Assembly (NCBI RefSeq): GCF_036108815.1
Contig: NZ_CP107985.1
Location: forward strand, 558,001-622,000
Direction: 5' to 3'
From: Streptomyces sp. NBC_00353
GTDB lineage: Bacteria > Actinomycetota > Actinomycetes > Streptomycetales > Streptomycetaceae
Length of the DNA stretch: 64,000 nt
Below are positions 17,335-26,142 of this stretch, in pieces. The notes under the pieces were generated by a model. The model did no database searches and was not told where the DNA came from. It saw only the letters and a list, made by a program, of their open reading frames with translations. Made by a program: the position numbers and the translations under genes. The stretch's first letter is position 1. Each line of letters begins with the position of its first letter.

Positions 17335-17994
17335 TCAAGCCCGCGCGCGGGCGGGTACCTCTCGGGCGAGGGCGATCGCGACGACGCCGAGAAGGCTCCC
17401 AGTGGTCCAGCGTTGCCACTTGGCCCATGCCGGGCGGCTCTTGAGCAGGCTGGCGATTGATCCAGCCGCGAGCACGATCAGCGCGTTCACGGTGAGGCCT
17501 ACCGCGATCTGCACAGCGCCGAGAGTGAACCCTTGGGCCGTGGTATGGCCGCGTGCGGGATCGATGAACTGCGGGATGAGCGCGAGGTACAGGATGGCGA
17601 CCTTCGGGTTGAGCAGGTTGGTGATCAGCCCCATCCGCAGCAGCCTCCAGTGCGAGTCGCGCTGGAGGCTGCGTGGCTCGAACAACCCGCGGCCTCCTTG
17701 CCTGAGCGCCTGCCAGGCCAGGAATGCGAGGTAGGCCGCACCGACAGCTTTAAAACCGATGTACAGCCACGGGACGGCAACGAAGACCACCGCCAACCCC
17801 ACGTTGGCCAAAGTCATGTACACGAGGAAGCCCGCCGCAGTCCCGACCAGCGAGACAAGCCCAGCCACGCGGCCCTGGCTGACGCTCCGAGACACCAGGT
17901 ACACCATGTTCGGGCCTGGCGTCAGTGCCATTCCTAGTTCGACCAGGGCCATGCCGCCGGCTGCCGCCGATGAGATCATCACACACGCCACCAT
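17335..17994 (-). CDS. LysE/RhtB family amino-acid exporter
   Basis: A membrane translocator of about 219 residues. The family signature is near the N-terminus: MALVELGMALTPGPNMVYLV (the GPNM motif in the first loop). It has five or six hydrophobic spans and the conserved NLLNPKVAILYLALIPQF in the middle. Relatives export lysine, arginine, threonine or homoserine lactones; the substrate here is unknown. I chose ATG 17994, though 17979 or 17949 are possible; none has a clear ribosome-binding site. The gene sits between two copies of an IS630 end. Confidence 0.85.
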   Translation of the reverse strand: MVACVMISSAAAGGMALVELGMALTPGPNMVYLVSRSVSQGRVAGLVSLVGTAAGFLVYMTLANVGLAVVFVAVPWLYIGFKAVGAAYLAFLAWQALRQGGRGLFEPRSLQRDSHWRLLRMGLITNLLNPKVAILYLALIPQFIDPARGHTTAQGFTLGAVQIAVGLTVNALIVLAAGSIASLLKSRPAWAKWQRWTTGSLLGVVAIALAREVPARARA

Positions 17995-18078
17995 GTCAGA
18001 CGTGGCACAACAAGCGGCACCCGGCATCCGGTCGGCGGTGCTCCAGGTGATGGGGGCGCGCACCCACGGCGGCTGAGG

Positions 18079-18133
18079 TGGCCCGCACGTCCGCTACGTC
18101 CTGAACGAGAACCCCATGAGTTTCTGATCAATA
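18079..18133 (+). repeat. IS630 right-end sequence, copy B
   Basis: Second copy of the sequence at 17169-17224. It encodes GPHVRYVLNENPMSF followed by a stop and TCTGATCAATA. Nothing else of a transposase precedes it; the LysE gene begins immediately upstream on the opposite strand. Confidence 0.75.
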
Positions 18134-18182
18134 TGACGTCCAAGCCCCAATCTCGGCGTTCGACAAGGGAAGGACCACACCC

Positions 18183-18356
18183 ATGGAACCACAGAGCTGG
18201 CGCGGCATCAGCGTCAAGTGGACGCGTCCCCACGCGTCCGACCTCGTTGTGGCGGCAGCCCTCTACTACCTGCTCTGCCTGCAGCCGGAGGAGCCCAAGC
18301 TCGCCGCCGCCGCCGCGATCGTGTCGCTCCGCTTCCGAGTCGGCCGCGCTGTCTGA
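18183..18356 (+). CDS. Small hypothetical protein, 57 aa
   Basis: A short gene below usual length cut-offs: ATG 18183 follows GGGAAGGA at a proper distance and runs 57 codons to a TGA at 18354-18356, just before a strong terminator. The product has WRGISVKWTRPHASDLVVAA and a hydrophobic helix (LVVAAALYYLLCL), then a basic end (SLRFRVGRAV). The ribosome-binding site and terminator make it a likely real gene. Function unknown. Confidence 0.55.
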   Translation: MEPQSWRGISVKWTRPHASDLVVAAALYYLLCLQPEEPKLAAAAAIVSLRFRVGRAV

Positions 18357-18372
18357 AACTCACCCGGACGAG

Positions 18373-18408
18373 ACAGGCCCCCTGCCGCACACACGGCAGG
18401 GGGCCTGT
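18373..18408 (+). terminator. Strong intrinsic terminator
   Basis: A perfect 15-bp stem (18373-18387 and 18394-18408) with a six-base loop. The pairing extends outward through GACGA/TCGTC with one G-T wobble, and TTT follows the core. It ends transcription of the small gene at 18183-18356. Confidence 0.85.
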
Positions 18409-18567
18409 TTCGTCCGGCGGGGGACCGGTCAGACCTCGAAATACGCGACGATGACGATCGCTATCTCGGGTCCTGATTTGGCATCAGCTATGTGAGTATG
18501 AAGATCACCCTGACGCGTGACGGAGTAATATCCGCAGGTCGCGAGGCACGGATCGTAGCGTCCGATC

Positions 18568-19693
18568 ATGATCTTTCATGCAGAACGAGCCGCCTCGCCG
18601 ACCGGCCAGCGCGCATGGGCAGTGGTGGACTCGCAGTACCGCCTCCACCAGGAGGGCTGCCTCTTCCTGGCGAGCCTTCGAGCACTCGGGCGTTCGGTCA
18701 ACACCGAGCGCGTCTATGCGACCCGCGTCGCGCTCTACCTGACCTGGTGCGACGCCGAAGGACTCGACTGGCGCCGGACCGGGATGCTGGACCTGGCCCG
18801 GTTCCTGCGCTGGCTGGTTGACGTCCCACTGCCTGCGCGAGGCGCTTCTTCGATCACGCCGAGCTTCCGCTCCCAGAAGACCGCGAACGCGGTGATGACC
18901 GCGGTCTGCGAGTTCTTCCGCTTCGCCGCCCGGGAGGAGTGGATCGACCCGGTCCTGGTCGAACGGATGTCGACCCCGAAGTACCTGCGCTGGCTCCCGC
19001 CCGGCTTCGAGACGGGAGAGAACGGTCAGAACCGACAGGTCAAAGCAAAGATGATCAAGTTTGCGGTTGGCGAGGAGCCGGTGGAGAGCCTGCGACCGCA
19101 GGACATCGAGACCCTTGTCAGCCTGGCGTCCCACGCGCGGGACAAGTTCTTGATCGCACTGCTGGGCTGCACGGGCATCCGCATCGGTGAGGCACTGGGC
19201 CTGCGCCGGGAGGACATGCACTTCCTGGCCGACTCCCAGGCCCTGGGCTGCAGCCAGCCCGGACCCCACATGCACGTCCGCCGCCGCAGTGACAACGCCA
19301 ACGGGGCCCTGGCCAAGTCGCGCTACTCACGCGTCGTCCCGGTGGTCCCTAACGTGGTCGCCCACTACACCGAGTACCAGTACGAACGCGATGCCGTCCC
19401 CGAGGCGGCAAGCTGCGACATGGTGTTCGTGAACCTCTTCCAAGCCCCGCTGGGACACCCGATGAAGTACTCCTCGGCGAAGGAGCTGTTCGACCGCCTA
19501 GGGCGCACGGCCGGCCGCCCGCCCCCACATGGCCCGCCACGGAGCCGCCACCGCCTGGATTCGCGCAGGAGTGCCCGTCGACGTGGTCCGGGAACTACTG
19601 GGGCACGTCTCGCCGTCCTCGCTTGCCCCCTACCTCCACCCGATCGGCGAGGACCTGCGGGCGGCCGTCGAACTCGTGGGGGTGAGGGGCTGA
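18568..19693 (+). pseudogene. tnpA: Tn554 TnpA-like tyrosine recombinase, frameshifted
   Basis: About 375 codons. The N-terminal core-binding half (SVNTERVYATRVALYLTW) and first catalytic Arg (TGIRIGEALGLRRED) are intact in one frame. Near 19510-19525, in a C-rich run, a one-base shift is needed to continue as HMARHGAATAWIRAG (HxxR) and ELLGHVSPSSLAPYLHP (His and catalytic Tyr), ending at TGA 19691-19693. That stop overlaps the next ATG (TGATG), matching the tnpA-tnpB-tnpC operon of Tn554-type transposons, which integrate site-specifically by tyrosine recombination. As read, the enzyme is inactive unless the shift is a sequencing error. Confidence 0.8.
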
Positions 19694-22224
19694 TGGCAGC
19701 TCAGAGGGCCCACCGGGCCGCTTATCCGGTTGTCGAGGACTTCCCCGCCATTCCTGCGGTCGACCTGACCAACTGGCGCCGCTGGCTGGCAGAGCACACG
19801 GACCCCGCCTGGCGGGCCGACGAGTGGGACGCGGGGGCCTGGTTCTTTAACGGCGACGCCAGCAACCCGCTTACCGGCTCCACCCAGTTCACCACCCACA
19901 GCTGCTGGACCCTGGTCACTGCCGGGACGGTGCTCTGCCGGCACTGCGTCGTCGCCCACGGCGCCAGCGGCCTGCCGCGCGACGAGTTCATCCAGACCTA
20001 CCAGCGCCCGGTCCGCATCCGCACACTCTGGGGGACGAGCGCGACCCCTGCACAGTGGAACGGGACGGCCAGCACTGCGCTCGCCCGATCTACAGCCAAG
20101 CACTCTGCCGCACGCACTACAGCCGATGGCGGCGGACCGCCGGGCCAGAGACGGAGATGACCGAATGGATCGTCACCTCCGGGGCCGAGCCCCTCGAAGC
20201 CCGTCCCACCTGCGCTGTTCGCGGATGCACCATGCAGCGGAGCGTCGCCCTGCTCTGCGCCTCGCACCGACAGCTATGGGAACGCGACCGGCGGGCCGGG
20301 AACACGGCATTCGGACAGGCCGGGTGAATCGAATCAGCCGCGCCGTTCCAGCGCACGAACCAGTTCTCCCTGCTCAGCCTGGACGAGACGGTCCGCTGGG
20401 AGGTCCGCTACGGCCTGCAGAAACGAACCGAGCGCGGCGGCGTGATCGAACCCACCGCGGTCCGACACATGATCCGCGGCCTGGCCGGAAACACCAGCAT
20501 GCTCACCCTCGACGCCACCGCCACGGCCGCCGAGAAGCACAAGCGCGGCAACAACTGCGTCGCCCACTTCCGCGAGATCCTCCGGGCCGTTCGCGCTGCC
20601 ACGCTGGAGTTCCGCGGCGTCGCCCCCACCCAAGCGGATATCTGGGACCTGGCCACCGTGGGGCTGCGGTCCCGCACCCGCACCGGCCGGCGCGAGCAGA
20701 GCGCGACCGTCGACCTCACCGCGATCCGCCAGACCTGGCTCCGCGAGCTCTTGAAGCGCTGGGTCGAGGTCATGACACCCGAGAACAGCGACTTCGTGCG
20801 CATGTTGCGGGCCTGCCTGATCGCCTCCGACGCCTTGCACGCGCGGCCCGGCGGCGGCCAGACCCTGGCCGACCTGCGCTACGTCGACATGCAGGCCGTT
20901 TTCACGGCGATGTGCAACCTTCGCCGCGCCGACGGCGAACTGCTGAACCGCCACGGCCGGAGCACCTTCTTCAGCATCTTCAACTCGATCCTGGACTTCG
21001 GCCGCACCGCCGACCTGCTGCCCGAGCTGCCCGCCAGCTTCATGCGCCACCCCTCGATGACGGTCCCGCCCGACGAGACCACCGAGGACGCGGCCGGCCA
21101 GGCCATCCCCGAACCCGTCATCGCCCAGCTCGACGCCAACTTGGCCGACATCGGTGCGGGCGTCACCTACGGCGACCTCGCCGCCGAGGACATCCACTTG
21201 ATGCTCACCACCGCCTACACCGTCCTGCGGGACACCGGCCGTCGACCGGTCGAGGTCACCAGCCTGCGACGGGACTGTCTGGAAGTCACCGACGACGGCG
21301 ACGTGCTCATCTGGGACAACCACAAGAAACGCCGCTACGGCCGCAAACTGCCCGTCACCGGCGAGACAGCGGAGGCGATCCGCCGCTGGCAGGCCCGCCG
21401 CGACCTGATCCCGGTGCTGGCCACCAGCAAGGACTACCTGTTCCCCGCGATCACCCACCGCAGCGGCGTCCGGCACATGGAGCCCGGCTACCTGGGCACC
21501 TACCTGCGCGAGTGGGTCAAAGCCATCCCCGAACTCGTCAGCGACCAGCTCAACCACTCCGGGAACCGCCTCCCGTTCGACCGCGCACTGATCTTCCCCT
21601 ACGCGTTCCGCCACTCCTACGCGCAACGGCACGCCAACGCCGGAATCCCCGTCGACGTCCTGAAAGAGCTGATGGACCACCGATCCATCGTCACCACCAT
21701 GGGCTACTACGACGTCTCGATGAAGCGGAAACGCGAAGCCGTCCAGACCATGCGCCTGCACGCGGTGGACCGCGCCGGCCGCCCGGCGCCCTTCGCCACT
21801 GACCTGGCCTACGAAGCCCGCTCGGTCGCGGTCCCGTTCGGCAACTGCACCGAGCCGTCCAACATCAAGGCCGGCGGCAAGAGCTGCCCCCCTGCGGTTC
21901 CAGTGCGCCGGCTGCGGTTTCTACCGGCCCGACCCGTCCTACCTGCTCGCGATCGAGGAACACCTCAACGCGCTCCGCGCCGATCGCGAGACCGCCGAGG
22001 CCATGGACACGGACGACTTCGTGGTCCGCAACCTCACCGACCAGATCAGCGCCTTCACCGGAATCCTGGACAACATGCGTGAGCAACTCGGCAACATGAC
22101 CGATGAGGAGCGGTCGGAAGTCGAGGACGCCAGCGCGGTCCTGCGCAAGGTCCGCGCGACCCAGGAGCACAAGCTCCTGCCCCTGACGGTGATCCGCCCC
22201 GCGAAGGACGACGATGCCCACTGA
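19693..22224 (+). pseudogene. tnpB: Tn554 TnpB-like tyrosine recombinase with three lesions
   Basis: A large recombinase gene of about 840 codons. It starts MAAQRAHRAAYPVVEDF, shifts frame near 20030 (a run of five G) into CARPIYSQALCRTHYSRW, meets an in-frame TGA at 20325-20327, resumes through the catalytic domain (DTGRRPVEVTSLRRD with Arg; PYAFRHSYAQRHANAG with HxxR; LKELMDHRSIVTTMGYYDVS with His and Tyr) and shifts again at about 21886 in a run of six C. The Cys-rich tail CPLRFQCAGCGFYRPDPSYL then leads to the stop at 22224. The catalytic residues survive but the gene is split into pieces. Confidence 0.8.
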
Positions 22225-22783
22225 CAGCCCCTCAACGGCCCCTGCAGACGTTCTGAGGGCTGCCCGGCAACGCGACAGCCTCGTCAAGCGCGGACGCGTC
22301 CTGAGCACCGTCGACACGATGCTTCGGGAGGGCGAGCCCGTCACGTTCGCCACCGTCGCCAAACGGGCCGAGGTGTCCACCTGGCTCGCCTACGCACCCG
22401 GCGTCCGCGAGCACATCGAACAGGCCCGCAAGCAGCAGGAGAAGGCATCGTCCCGGGACCTGGACTCCGGCCGGACCGTCAGCCCCTCCAGCACCCGCAC
22501 CGACCTCCTACTGGCCCGCGAGGAGGTCCGCCGGCTCCGCGAAGAAGTCCGCGGCCTTCGCGAGGGCATGCGGCTCCAGCTCGGCCGCGAGCTAGACCAC
22601 CTCGGCGGCCACGATCTGCGCGAGCGCCTCGACGAGCTCACCCAGGAGAACCACCGCCTGGCCGCCGAGGCTCGCGAAGCTCAGGGCGAGAACAGATCTC
22701 TCACCGACCGAGTCCGAGCGCTGGAAGACGATCTCGCCGGAGCCAGGACCAGCCTCAGGCGCATGATGCGCGAGCACAACTGA
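22214..22783 (+). CDS. tnpC: TnpC-like DUF6262 protein
   Basis: A 189-residue protein overlapping the end of tnpB by 11 bases. An N-terminal helix-turn-helix-like part (TFATVAKRAEVSTWLAYA) precedes a long coiled coil of heptads rich in Arg, Glu and Leu (VRRLREEVRGLREGMRLQL). This is the DUF6262/TnpC layout; in Tn554 TnpC affects insertion orientation and efficiency but is not the recombinase. It is the only undamaged gene of the trio. Confidence 0.82.
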   Translation: MPTDSPSTAPADVLRAARQRDSLVKRGRVLSTVDTMLREGEPVTFATVAKRAEVSTWLAYAPGVREHIEQARKQQEKASSRDLDSGRTVSPSSTRTDLLLAREEVRRLREEVRGLREGMRLQLGRELDHLGGHDLRERLDELTQENHRLAAEAREAQGENRSLTDRVRALEDDLAGARTSLRRMMREHN

Positions 22784-22810
22784 TCACCCGTCCAAGTACC
22801 TGCAGCCGGC

Positions 22811-23449
22811 TCAGCACTGCCACAGGAACTTCGCACATCCGCACGGCTCGCAGGCGAACGCATAGGCGCCGCCGCAGCCACCGAAGTTCATGGCAGTGCT
22901 GTGATCCGGACCTTCCTCAAGCTGGACGATCAGAGACATTCGGGAAGCACACGAGGGACAGACAGGGGTCTCGTCGTTCTGGACCCAGGCGGGAGTCCCG
23001 CCGAGCTGACCGAGCACCGACGAAGCCGGGCGACCGCTTCTCGTCGCCCACTCCTCTCCGGCTAGGTCGTAGTCAGGCTCGCCCACCTGCACCAGGCTGA
23101 CCGTTCGAACGGAGCCGAGCTGAAGCAGTGTCTCGTCAGCGTCAGCTGGCTGGGGCAGCGGGACAAGATCTTCAGCGGGGAAGAGGAATGCTCGGTTTCC
23201 ACCGGAATCTGGCTCCCAGTCACCGCACATCCCCGGATCGTTCTGGCAGGCGAACAAGGCGAGGACTCCACGCCCCTCAACCTCGCCCGCGAGGTCATCC
23301 AAGACCACCTGGGCGAGGAACTGCATCGGCCTGCTGCACTCCGCGCAGCACGGCCACGCAGTGCCGGACGGAGCCAGAGGCACCCCGCCACTTCGGGTCA
23401 CCTGAGCAGCGGGGTCAACTGGCCCTGCATCGATCATGAGAGTCGTCAC
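22811..23449 (-). CDS. DUF1963-like hypothetical protein with Cys knuckles
   Basis: A 212-residue protein. Residues 25-120 (GGVPLAPSGTAWPCCAECSR, PMQFLAQV, ALFACQNDPGMC-DW, GNRAFLFP) match the pattern of DUF1963/YwqG-like proteins. The C-terminus adds CPSCASRM and CGGAYAFACEPCGC, likely a zinc site. The start is GTG 23449 or ATG 23437. The role is unknown; some relatives are thought to be immunity or housekeeping proteins. Its stop lies 28 bases past the convergent tnpC end. Confidence 0.6.
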   Translation of the reverse strand: MTTLMIDAGPVDPAAQVTRSGGVPLAPSGTAWPCCAECSRPMQFLAQVVLDDLAGEVEGRGVLALFACQNDPGMCGDWEPDSGGNRAFLFPAEDLVPLPQPADADETLLQLGSVRTVSLVQVGEPDYDLAGEEWATRSGRPASSVLGQLGGTPAWVQNDETPVCPSCASRMSLIVQLEEGPDHSTAMNFGGCGGAYAFACEPCGCAKFLWQC

Positions 23450-23531
23450 GGCCAGGACTCTAGGTCACACCAGTGACACCCCCGCCGGAACCCTGGGCCT
23501 CGCCGCTCAGGGCCTCTGGAATCATTCGCGC

Positions 23532-24041
23532 ATGGAATTCGAACTCATACCGCCCATCGGTCTCGGTGCCTTGGTCATCGGCATGCCGCGCGAGGCAGCT
23601 GACCAGGCACTCGCCTCGTTCCGCGACCCGTCAGCAATCTCGGAATCGGACCAGTCCGGCAGGTTCGTCTTCCGTCCCAGCGGTCTGATGGTCAGCATTC
23701 ACTGCTCGCGCGGCGAGCTCGAAGCGATCGAGCTGGGCCGACCCGTCGACGGCCAGGACACCGTCCGATTCCGCGGTGTCGACGTCTTCGGCCTGCCCGC
23801 TGCCGAGGTGGTCACCCGGATGCGAGGGCTCACGACGATCACCAAGGCCGAGGACGACCCGGCCTCTTTCGTCGCACCTGACCTCCTCCTCAGCTTCTGG
23901 CGCCCCTTCGAGGCTGACGATGCACCCGACGAAGAGCAGGGCTACTACTTCAGCTCGGTCCTCCTGGCCCGCCCCGGCTACTACGACACCCCTGCGGAAG
24001 CCGCTGCCAGACTCCGCGCAGTTGGACACCAAGAGCCCTAA
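23532..24041 (+). CDS. Hypothetical protein, 169 aa
   Basis: A compact, acidic 169-residue protein starting MEFELIPPIGLGALVIGMPR. Alternating strands and helices (FVFRPSGLMVSIHCSRGEL, VRFRGVDVFGLPAAEVVTRM) suggest a single alpha/beta domain. I have seen similar streptomycete proteins opening MEFELIPP, without a known function. It is divergent from the DUF1963-like gene starting at 23449, with about 80 bases between them for promoters. Confidence 0.65.
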   Translation: MEFELIPPIGLGALVIGMPREAADQALASFRDPSAISESDQSGRFVFRPSGLMVSIHCSRGELEAIELGRPVDGQDTVRFRGVDVFGLPAAEVVTRMRGLTTITKAEDDPASFVAPDLLLSFWRPFEADDAPDEEQGYYFSSVLLARPGYYDTPAEAAARLRAVGHQEP

Positions 24042-24086
24042 TCTGACCTGTTCGGTTAATGACGGTCCCCCCGATGCCTGGGCAGA

Positions 24087-24440
24087 TCAGAGTGGAATGG
24101 CCTCGTCCACCAGGGTTTTCAAGTCTGCTGGCAAATCAAGTGAGTTCCGCCAGTTCTGGGCGATCAACAGGAGTTCAACCCACGCTTCGCGCGCCTCGGC
24201 GTCCGACTCCCCGGAATACACCGCGTCCAGCACCCGCCTGCTGAGAACGTTGATGACCGCATACAGGGCACCCGAGACCTTGCTCACGTCGTCCAGGGGC
24301 GATCCCGCAGCATGAGGCGGTGCCCCGTCGAGCCGGACAGTGACGGAGGCAGCCGAGTACGTCCTTCCATGGAGGAAGTCACGAAGGCTGCCGAGCTGAT
24401 GACGGGACGGAAGAAACGACTGGTCAGGACTCTGAGGCAC
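24087..24440 (-). CDS. Small helical hypothetical protein, 117 aa
   Basis: A 117-residue protein whose second half (VSGALYAVINVLSRRVLDAV, AREAWVELLLIAQNWRNSLD) is clearly helical and coding in character. There is no motif I can name. It lies downstream of, and on the same strand as, the toxin/antitoxin pair at 24481-24994, so it could be co-transcribed, though the 40-base gap contains no clear ribosome-binding site that I can fix. Confidence 0.5.
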   Translation of the reverse strand: MPQSPDQSFLPSRHQLGSLRDFLHGRTYSAASVTVRLDGAPPHAAGSPLDDVSKVSGALYAVINVLSRRVLDAVYSGESDAEAREAWVELLLIAQNWRNSLDLPADLKTLVDEAIPL

Positions 24441-24480
24441 ACCGTCACCCTATTTGAAGCAGGACCGTCACTAACGTCCC

Positions 24481-24780
24481 TCACGCAACAGCAAACCCCT
24501 GACCTGCAACGGAGCCACGTGAACCTGAGATAACGAGGGCCCCGAGGACCGTGACGTGGTAGACCACGCGGGTCGTGCCTTCGGTGTACTCCCGCAGCGG
24601 CACATGCCCCTCGCGGGTGGGCCGCTCGGGCCCGATCTTCGGGTCCAGTGAGATCGTGACGATGGCCCGGTCCAGGCGCACCAGGTCCGACACCGTCAAC
24701 TTCGCCAAGCCGGGTTCGCACTCCGGGGTGAACGTGACCTGTGCGCGTCTGCCGGGGGTGTGTTTAGGCGACACGGGCAT
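24481..24780 (-). CDS. RelE/ParE-type toxin
   Basis: A 99-residue basic protein with the RelE-fold pattern: AQVTFTPECEPGLAKL (first strand and helix), LVRLDRAIVTISLDPKIGPE (second helix and turn), then HVPLREYTEGTTRVVYHV, the paired strands that carry the catalytic or contact residues, and VLGALVI. RelE relatives cleave ribosome-bound mRNA; ParE relatives poison gyrase. Its start lies 17 bases inside the upstream gene, the usual coupling for a toxin gene with its antitoxin. Confidence 0.65.
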   Translation of the reverse strand: MPVSPKHTPGRRAQVTFTPECEPGLAKLTVSDLVRLDRAIVTISLDPKIGPERPTREGHVPLREYTEGTTRVVYHVTVLGALVISGSRGSVAGQGFAVA

Positions 24781-24994
24781 CGCCGCCGGTCCCGGTCACG
24801 TCGATGCCGTGAGCGGCGAACAGCTCGATGCGCTTGGTCCCCCAGTCGCTGGACAGGTCGATGCCGTTCTCGGCGATGCCGCGCAGCGACGCCGCCAGCA
24901 GCGTCTTGCCCGCCTCGTCGGCCTCTGCGGCCTGCTCCAGGATGGGCGACTTCTCGTCGTTGTCGAACACCAGCCGCATGCCTATCCCCTTCAT
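24764..24994 (-). CDS. Putative cognate antitoxin
   Basis: A 76-residue acidic protein (MKGIGMRLVFDNDEKSP, then helices EADEAGKTLLAASLRGIAE, and RIELFAAHGID). It precedes and overlaps the RelE-like toxin gene, as antitoxins do. ATG 24994 has GGGGAG upstream; ATG 24979 is also well placed. No DNA-binding motif is obvious, so the pairing rests on size, charge and position. Confidence 0.5.
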   Translation of the reverse strand: MKGIGMRLVFDNDEKSPILEQAAEADEAGKTLLAASLRGIAENGIDLSSDWGTKRIELFAAHGIDVTGTGGDARVA

Positions 24995-25047
24995 TGCCTC
25001 TTCTCCCCTCCGTAAGGTACGCCCGCATCGGTGCGGGCGTCTGTGGT

Positions 25048-25863
25048 TCAGCTCAGGCCCGCCCAGTAGTCGCACCACTCCCCCGCCAGGCGGGTCATGT
25101 GTTGCTTCCACGGTTCGGGGTCGTGCTCGGCGATGCTCTTCCACAGCCGCACGTTCGCGGCCGAGAACGACGCCACGTCCTCACGGTCGGCGCTCTGCCA
25201 GGCCGGCAGAACCCTGCATTCCGCGTCGGCCTGCGCCGCGGTATGCCCGGCCTCCATCAGCCGAAGAATCAGGACGACCGGGTCGACCCAGGCCGGGCCG
25301 GCCGTGGGCCACGCCCAGTCGATCAGCCACTCCCGCGTCTCGCCGAGCAGGACGTTGTGTGACGCGAAGTCGGTGTGCAGCAGGGCCTGTCCGCTGCGCC
25401 AGCGTTCGGCTGCGCCGGGGTCGGCGTGCGCCGACCAGCGTTGCTCGACGGTGCGGACCACCTGCGCCGGCGGGGTGTCGACCTGTGCCAGCTCGCCCGC
25501 CAGCCGCAGGACGCGCGGCAGGTCGGGCGAGCCGGGAGCGTAGTCGGCGTGACGACCGCTGACGTACTCGAACCCGAGGAGGTCCCACCCGCCGTCCTGG
25601 ACGCGCCACAGGATCGTGGGCGTCAGGCGGGGGGCCACGTACGGGTTGATCGCAGCCTCGCGCTGCTGCGACGGGTGCTGCGGGTGATCGGACGGCATGC
25701 CTTTGACGAACAGGCGCTGCTCGGCCGTGAACACGCACGCGGCGATCTGGGAGTTCTTTCCGCCCGAGACGGTCTCGGCTTTGAGGAACGGCCCGGTATG
25801 GGCTTCCACAGCGTGGTGGACCTGCTCGGGTAGGTGCTCCCAGTCGATGCGCGACATGGACAT
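25048..25863 (-). CDS. APH-fold kinase of the radical-SAM peptide locus
   Basis: A 271-residue APH-type phosphotransferase. The catalytic loop is LLHTDFASHNVLL (HxDxxxxN, with T in place of G) and the metal-binding segment LIDWAWPTAGPAWVDPV. The N-terminal lobe has GGKNSQIAACVFTAEQRLFVKG, including the conserved strand Lys. It lies 54 bases after the putative precursor gene on the same strand as the radical-SAM enzyme, so it may phosphorylate the modified peptide, act in self-protection, or have an unrelated metabolite substrate. Confidence 0.75.
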   Translation of the reverse strand: MSMSRIDWEHLPEQVHHAVEAHTGPFLKAETVSGGKNSQIAACVFTAEQRLFVKGMPSDHPQHPSQQREAAINPYVAPRLTPTILWRVQDGGWDLLGFEYVSGRHADYAPGSPDLPRVLRLAGELAQVDTPPAQVVRTVEQRWSAHADPGAAERWRSGQALLHTDFASHNVLLGETREWLIDWAWPTAGPAWVDPVVLILRLMEAGHTAAQADAECRVLPAWQSADREDVASFSAANVRLWKSIAEHDPEPWKQHMTRLAGEWCDYWAGLS

Positions 25864-25917
25864 GTGTGGCGCCGTTCCTATCTCGGGCGAATCGGGCGGG
25901 GCTGTCCCGGTCGGAAA

Positions 25918-26142
25918 CTACCACCGGGCGACCGCGCGGGACTCCCAGTACGGGTTGTCGTCGCTGGCGCTGCAGTTGCACATCGTGGCCTCCAGGAACC
26001 CGTCCAGGTCGCCCACGATGATCACCTCGTCGTCACCGACGGTGCCGGGGAGCTCCGCCCCCAGCGGCGGCAGGCTCTCCGTGTCCGCGTCGGCCGTCGT
26101 CTCGGGCGGCCGCTTGCCGATCTCAACCATCGTGATGGTCAT
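25918..26142 (-). CDS. Putative RiPP precursor peptide, 74 aa
   Basis: A 74-codon gene whose ATG overlaps the radical-SAM stop codon (ATGA at 26139-26142). The long acidic leader-like part includes SLPPLGAELPGTVGDDEVII and VGDLDGFLEA. It is followed by a short Cys-containing end, TMCNCSASDDNPYW, then ESRAVARW. Leader plus small Cys/Asn/Asp/aromatic core beside a SPASM radical-SAM enzyme is the usual arrangement for peptides carrying thioether or carbon-carbon crosslinks. I do not recognise the family by name. The core assignment is inference from composition and context. Confidence 0.6.
   Translation of the reverse strand: MTITMVEIGKRPPETTADADTESLPPLGAELPGTVGDDEVIIVGDLDGFLEATMCNCSASDDNPYWESRAVARW

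Noticed and set aside
18183..18356. The 57-codon gene as a RiPP precursor
   Set aside because: It has no core-like segment and no modifying enzyme nearby; only transposon genes surround it.
20126..21802. A 558-codon plus-strand frame and a 475-codon minus-strand frame in the transposon region
   Set aside because: Both cover the TnpB catalytic domain, whose motifs read clearly in the third plus-strand frame.
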